A DNA stretch of 64,000 nucleotides from Aquatica leii (lineage: Eukaryota > Arthropoda > Insecta > Coleoptera > Lampyridae): assembly GCA_035610365.1 (NCBI GenBank), contig CM069432.1, positions 226,012,532 to 226,076,531 of the forward strand, in the 5' to 3' direction. This document shows, piece by piece, positions 59,352 through 64,000 of the stretch; position 1 is the stretch's first letter; each line of letters starts with the position of its first letter. The position numbers and the translations under genes were made by a program. The notes beneath the pieces were generated by a model. The model did no database searches, was not told the DNA's origin, and saw nothing but the letters and a program-made list of their open reading frames with translations.

Positions 59352-60038
59352 CAGTATTGGTAACGCTCCTAGCTATTTCTGTTTTTTAACAAAATAATAT
59401 TACCACACACAAAATTTAAATTTTTTTAGTTCAAAATCAAACTACATTTTTTCCTTTTGATTAATTTAAATGTTTGATATAGAATTTAGGCTGTTTAGCT
59501 CAAAAGGGTAATGTGAATAGGTAGAAACCGTTTAGAATCTATTTTGTCGGAAACCGTATTTAAAGGAAAGTAAATATAAATGCGCCTTTAATCTATTCTC
59601 AAAAATACAAAATTCACAATTGGCGTTTAAAACGGAATTGTTTGGTATTAAAAACAAGCTATCTATTTTTCTTAATAATTATACAATAGACTTGTGTAAT
59701 TTATAATATATAATTATTGTAATATTGTCGCCCGTTGAGCAATTTAATATTTGCATTTTTGAATTGAATTGTTAATAGATTCTTGGTCTAATACACGTAA
59801 TATCTCGTTTTTTATTGTTTGTAAATATATCTACTATGCTACGTCACGAAGAAGTAATACAAGTTTCACCTTATCAGAGTTACTATTGTGAACCACTTTT
59901 GCCAGTTAACAAAACTACCTTTTCAAATTAGCGCAACGCAACAACCGTCCTTGTTATTTATAAATCTTCGGTTACGATCGTGACTGTGATACTTTGGTTG
60001 CCTATGTGTCTGATGGACATTACATTTGTCAAAGACTG
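59352..60038 (-). repeat. Right long terminal inverted repeat of the Tc1-like element
   Basis: Reverse-complement partner of the left arm, about 40 bp longer because of small insertions. Its outer end is GTCAAAGACTG followed by TA. Its inner end is GCTCCTAGCTATTTC at about 59366-59380. The conserved CTACGTCAC-GA and GTCGCCCG-TGAGCAATTT words confirm the alignment with the left arm. Confidence 0.8.
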
Positions 60039-60848
60039 TACATATATAGACTGTAATTATATTTTTATCGTAAATCTTTGATTATATGTTTTATTTTAAT
60101 TACTGATTTAATCCATTTTACATAAAAGGAAGATCAGATTGAAAACCGGATATTTTATGTTTAATGCTGCTCAAAGAAAAAAATAATTAAATTATTTTTA
60201 AGTCAGTGTTGTTTAACAGGAAATTATGAAATTGATTTTTAATGATGGTATCGATTGTAAAATCTGACATATAATACAATATGTTAAACAAAACGTACGT
60301 ATATTCTTAACGTTATTGTTAGATGATTAATTGATACTTTTTATAGATTATTATGTTACATTTAATAGAAATTTTTATTCCTTAAAAACCTCAATTTTTG
60401 TTTGCAATAGGATATAAGGCTTACGTTAATACTCGTTTGAATATCTTTAGATATACTATTAGAATTAATATCGTTAGTGCTTGCTTAAGCAAAAGTTACT
60501 TATTACTTTGTGTGAATAGATTTATTCAATATTTTCTTATAGAAAGTTCTAAAAGAAATTATTGATAGAATATAACGAACTGTGGACAGTTAGACAAGTT
60601 ATATGGAGTTCCCTTGTCATATTAGTAGAAAAGAATGGCATTGGGGTTCACAAATCGTTATTGTCACCAGTTCCTGGCAAATGTGAAAAAGTAAAATTTA
60701 TTTTAAAACTTTGGCAGTTTATTGCAGTTATTTTAGATCTTAACTATACAACTTCTGCTTGTTAATTATAAGTTTGAAGTTGAATTGGAAAATTTTAAAT
60801 GTACATAAATGTTCTATATATTATTAATGTATTTTAATTTTAACTTGT

Positions 60849-60986
60849 GAATAGATATTGACGATTTATACCTTTACAAATCAGGTCAGTTTTATTCAGA
60901 AGTTATTCGTGAAGTAACCACTGGAGGCGGTAGTGGTGGTGGTATTAACTCGGCATACATCAATCACCCCTTGAAAGATAGGAAAT
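60849..60986 (+). CDS. Possible terminal exon or chance frame with a Gly/Ser-rich stretch
   Basis: After an acceptor-like AACTTGTGAATAG, an open stretch reads YKSGQFYSEVIREVTT, then GGGSGGG, then INSAYINHPLKDRK and a TGA at about 60986. Composition is protein-like and markedly less AT-rich than the flanks. There is no upstream ATG, no recognised family and only a mediocre acceptor. A donor-like CAG|GTCAGT also occurs within it (about 60882). I list it because it is the second-best host-exon candidate in the window, but it may be chance. Confidence 0.2.
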
Positions 60987-61786
60987 GAACAAACCTAACC
61001 TGCTCTCGATTTTATATACCAGTTTCATATACGTTTTTGTTTCGTTATTTTGATATACGAGTGATTGCAAAGCACGTAAAAATTACAATCGAAGTATTAG
61101 TTTTAATCCCCTTTTTTTAAATAGTATTTACTTGCTAATAAAATTAAAAATATTTCTCTTGTGTGCATTTTCTCACTTACATTGAAATTGTTTAAAACCT
61201 GATATTTCTCATTTAAGTGTTATTGATTAATTTTAATTAAAATCGTTGTTAATGCTTTAACGAATATAACTAATATTCTTATTAATTTACATGCTAATTT
61301 CTTAGCACGTTCAGCTACAGCTATAAGTACTAACGCCTTTGTAAGTGATTAAAATGTTTGGCAGAAGTTTAGGTATAGATCCGCAAGGCTTATTGCGGTG
61401 CTTATTCAAAAGTTTTGAAAAACAATAAGATTTCCTGCAATTTTAAAATTATACCCTATGGATTTATTAGTTTGCTTATTCTTGTTTAGTTGTATGTGAT
61501 TATGAACAATTAACGGTGTATTCTGTTTTTAATACATACACACATTTTATTTTTAATACGTTATAATAAATAATGTTATTTTTAAGATTTTTAAGTTAAT
61601 GATTAAATAAAATAATTGATTATGATAATGTACTTATCCTGATACAGTTGTGTGTTTTTGCTTACTAGAGGTTGCTATAACAATTGATAAAATTTAGTTA
61701 TTGTGTAAATTATTTTTCATATGATAATAGTCTAATTAAAATAAAAAATGCAACACTCGCGGTTCGGTTGCAAAAAGTATTGTTAA

Positions 61787-61916
61787 CTTTGACGATGTAG
61801 TTCACTACGTGTTCAGGTCGTTTAGTGTTGTCATTGGTCGACAAGTACAAAATCGATTGTTTTGTTGACAACATTGTCAAATCAACAGCTACGATTTTAA
61901 GTTATGACGTCGTCAG
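61787..61916. mobile_element. Small TTAA-flanked inverted-repeat element (MITE-like)
   Basis: TTAA at 61783-61786 and at 61917-61920 enclose 130 bp whose ends are inverted copies: CTTTGACGATGT on the left and ACGTCGTCAG on the right (complement CTGACGACGT). TTAA duplication is the hallmark of piggyBac-type and a few other transposons, and both piggyBac remnants in the window show the family was active here. The ends do not start with CCC, so the link to piggyBac is not shown. Confidence 0.4.
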
Positions 61917-62193
61917 TTAACAACGGTGTCAACATACAATATAGGTAAATTTGCTTAATGGAACCGTGCATTATAGTTTAAAAAAAAATATACATTTTTG
62001 AGTAAAAAAACTTTAGACAGCTTTTACACTTCTCTGGCTTGGACGGTTAATTTTGTAACTGCACTGGCGTTTATCATAAGTTTACTGTTGTCGTTAACAT
62101 TGACGTATGGAAATATATCATAACTTACCAAGAAAATTGGTGATATTTTTAAGACCTTGCAGTATTAGGTAAGTCTTTTTAAAACTTATCGGA

Positions 62194-62220
62194 GTTTTTA
62201 TTTTATTTTATTTTATTTTA
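62194..62220. repeat. Pentanucleotide microsatellite (TTTTA)n
   Basis: About five perfect TTTTA units in a row, ending at the AAGG near 62220. An ordinary microsatellite. Confidence 0.85.
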
Positions 62221-63422
62221 AGGTCTTACCTTAATTATGGCTTTTTTAAGCGTTGCATAAGTAAGATTTTTAAAACTGCGTTTTATAGTTTTTAACGTGT
62301 TGTTAAACTTAAGATACTTAAAAAAATTTGCGTCAACTGCAATTAATATTTATTCAGTTGTAAATGTACTAAATTTTAATTTATTAATAACTTTAGTTAA
62401 TACATAATTTGAAGCAGCTAATTTTTACATAGTTTGGAAATAGTTAATGTAAATTACAATTTTCGCCAAAAGCACATACTTTTTGCACAATGCAACAATT
62501 AGCCTGCACAGTGGAGTGTATCATCTGTTTTACCGTTTCACTATAGTTCCTTAAATAAAAACATTTTAACTAATTAATTTATCACTTTTTTAACAATCAA
62601 TCAGATTAGTAAAAAATTGATTCAAAATACACAGCTATTAGATTATCAATGGTTCACAATTTTATTTATTTAACGATTTCCTGTGTATATTTTTCCGCGA
62701 ATGGGCATTTTTAAACTGAAGTGAAACGAGAATTTTAAATATCCACGAAAACAAAACGCCTAATTTAGACCGGAACAAATTAAATATAACGTTTTATTGC
62801 TCAAACAGAGACTACAAACCCTTAAAATCTGAAAATCTCTAAAAAATAGTTTGACATTCATGTTGACAAAAATTGTCAAATACAGTTTACAATAGCAAAC
62901 ATTAGAATTTATGACAGTTAAGAACAATATTTTATCGTAACTTAATTGTTGGCGACTAACTATAAATTGAATCAGCAAGTGGGTCGCAAGTCTCATGTGT
63001 TAATTATAACGTAAGATAATAAAAGCGCCAAAACGGTTAGAAACTGGAATGGAAAGCATCGTTTAAATCTATTCAAAGGTGAAAGAGAATAAATGACATC
63101 ACAGAAGTTGTAACACAAGTATATTTTCATTTCAACACCTAAGATTAAAAAATGCGATCAATTGCTAGGATGTAGGTATCGATCACAGACATACAAGCCC
63201 TCTTCGGTTGCGCAACAGGTCTTACATAAAATTAAACTTCTGGACCTAACCTAATCTGTAACTACATATTATAAAACAACAAAACAAAAAAATTATCATT
63301 CTATTTCAAGATCCGTTTTATTTTTTTCTGCACACATGCTGCCTATGATCTTCTAGTTTTATTTTTTTAGAAAGGTTTTTGGTGTATTGCCGAACTTATC
63401 TTTGTGGCTTTACTAAATCTTT

Positions 63423-64000
63423 TTATAGAGCGAATACAAAGTCTCGCCTAACTACATTTTCGTAGTGTTTGTTTGCTGAATATAAATTCACGACATTATT
63501 ATCTGCAATATTCGTCATTTCAAAGAAAATTGTTAGTGGCCAACGTCTACTATTTCTAGCAACGTTGTTTTGTTTGTACATTTTGTATACAACATCTACC
63601 CCAAATTTTGTTTGATTGCACTTCATAATTATTTTGGGTTTGTTAGTTGTACTATTTATTTCACCATGATGATGCATTGTAGACATGACAATTACAGTTC
63701 TGTTTATTCTTGGAGTGTTTATGAAGTCTGGTAGAAGTTCTTTCTTATTATTTTTTTGCCTATTATGGTGACTTTTTTTTCATCTCCCGTTTCCATAACC
63801 AGGAGAAAACTGATAAACCATTTATCCTTTGTGAGGTCTTTGTTTGTGTTCAGCAAGTTATTTCAAAACTTTAGAAACAGAATTGTTTTGAGAGTAAGGC
63901 CCCACTGGCTGTGTTCCGGCATATATTTCTTAATTGAGGGTATTCATATTCACATCTCCCCCTGAAGGCAATTTACTGTTTGTCAATCGTTAGGAAAGGG
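63423..64000 (-). pseudogene. piggyBac-family transposase, middle and C-terminal part, runs off the window
   Basis: Reading the minus strand from the window edge: an IDKQIAFRGRC motif (near 63950-63985) matches the segment with the first catalytic Asp. AGTQPVGPYSQNNSVSKVL follows (about 63870-63925), then ELLPDFINTPRINRTVIVMS. The clean 87-codon frame 63686-63423 begins STMHHHGEI and has KPKIIMKCNQTKFGVDVVYK (normally YN-TKGGVD, keeping the third Asp), then NVARNSRRWPLTIFFEM. The segment that should hold the second Asp (DNxFTS) is missing, and the frame changes at least twice, so it is a relic. The N-terminal part lies outside the window. It is a different subfamily from the copy at 45520. 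Confidence 0.8.

Larger units (their letters stand above)
54179..60038 (+). mobile_element. Unusually long Tc1-like transposon with ~650-bp TIRs
   Basis: CAGCTTTTGACAAAAGTAAT at 54179 and its inverted counterpart CAGTCTTTGACAAATGTAAT (minus, from 60038) are flanked by TA on both sides (54177-54178, 60039-60040), the target signature of the Tc1/mariner superfamily. The inverted similarity runs inward for about 650-690 bp (to about 54826 and from about 59352) at roughly 80% identity with small gaps. A Tc1-type transposase lies in the middle in the plus orientation. Most Tc1 elements are 1.3-2.5 kb, and only some have TIRs of several hundred bp, so 5.86 kb is exceptional. The inner spacers (54830-55610, 57740-59350) show no genes. 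Arm divergence suggests considerable age. Confidence 0.8.
60039..63422. other. AT-rich stretch with a small MITE and a possible exon
   Basis: Apart from the items listed separately (60849-60986, 61787-61916, 62194-62220), I see no gene. The 67-codon plus frame at 60562-60765 has no known motif and no splice support. 63040-63260 is somewhat less AT-rich and may hold a worn short repeat. Confidence 0.4.

Noticed and set aside
54179-60038. Polinton/Maverick interpretation of the long inverted repeats
   Set aside because: The ends start CAG next to TA and the only protein is Tc1-type; no Polinton genes (polymerase B, integrase, capsid) are visible.
1-64000. CRISPR array, bacterial operon or ribosomal RNA
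   Set aside because: No regularly spaced identical repeats, no Shine-Dalgarno/ORF packing and no rRNA core sequence; the transposon set and spliced exon show animal DNA.

Overview
The window is AT-rich (roughly 70% A+T by eye) animal DNA, almost certainly from an arthropod and most likely an insect. The evidence is an arthropod-style set of transposons: Penelope-like elements, Jockey- and RTE-like LINEs, piggyBac, Tc1, hAT and Mutator-like/YqaJ elements. There is also one short, well-bounded host exon that reads as the N-terminal part of a carbonic-anhydrase-related protein (CARP, CA10/CA11 group). No intact long host gene, rRNA, tRNA or CRISPR array is visible. Most of the window looks like a large intron or intergenic stretch filled with old, mutated mobile elements.

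Layout, left to right. 0.2-2.5 kb: a broken Ty3/Gypsy fossil (+). 3.2-4.9 kb: a 5'-truncated Penelope-like element (PLE, -). 9.3-12.2 kb: a 2.9-kb element with 13-bp perfect terminal inverted repeats (CACGGAGAGAAAT). It contains a ~575-bp palindrome made of PLE terminal sequence with a hammerhead-ribozyme-like core. 12.25-13.9 kb: a Jockey-like LINE with an internal deletion (+). 17.79-17.84 kb: the CARP exon (+) with clean splice sites. 22.8-23.1 kb: a second, different PLE-like palindrome. 24.6-24.9 and 30.7-30.9 kb: foldback MITEs. 25.9-26.9 and 36.2-38.6 kb: two copies of a Mutator-like transposase plus YqaJ nuclease gene (-). 34.6-35.2 kb: a hAT fragment (-). 38.6-39.2 kb: the 3' end of an RTE-like LINE (+). 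45.5-46.6 kb: a piggyBac transposase with its core deleted (+). 47.2-49.0 kb: odd mixed direct and inverted repeats, possibly LTR-derived. 49.2-53.6 kb: a second PLE (+) split by about 2.8 kb of later DNA, including a 1.5-kb element with CCCAAG inverted termini. 54.18-60.04 kb: an unusually long (5.86 kb) Tc1-like element with ~650-bp inverted repeats, TA at both ends and a transposase in the middle. 63.4-64.0 kb: the C-terminal half of another piggyBac transposase (-), running off the right edge.

The elements do not form one functional system. They record successive insertions: the PLE palindrome sits inside the CACGG element, the CACGG element abuts or splits the Jockey LINE, and foreign DNA sits inside the second PLE. 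The observations most worth pursuing are the oversized Tc1 element with long inverted repeats, the PLE palindromes with hammerhead-like cores, the two Mutator/YqaJ genes, and the CARP exon, which anchors the window to a host gene.
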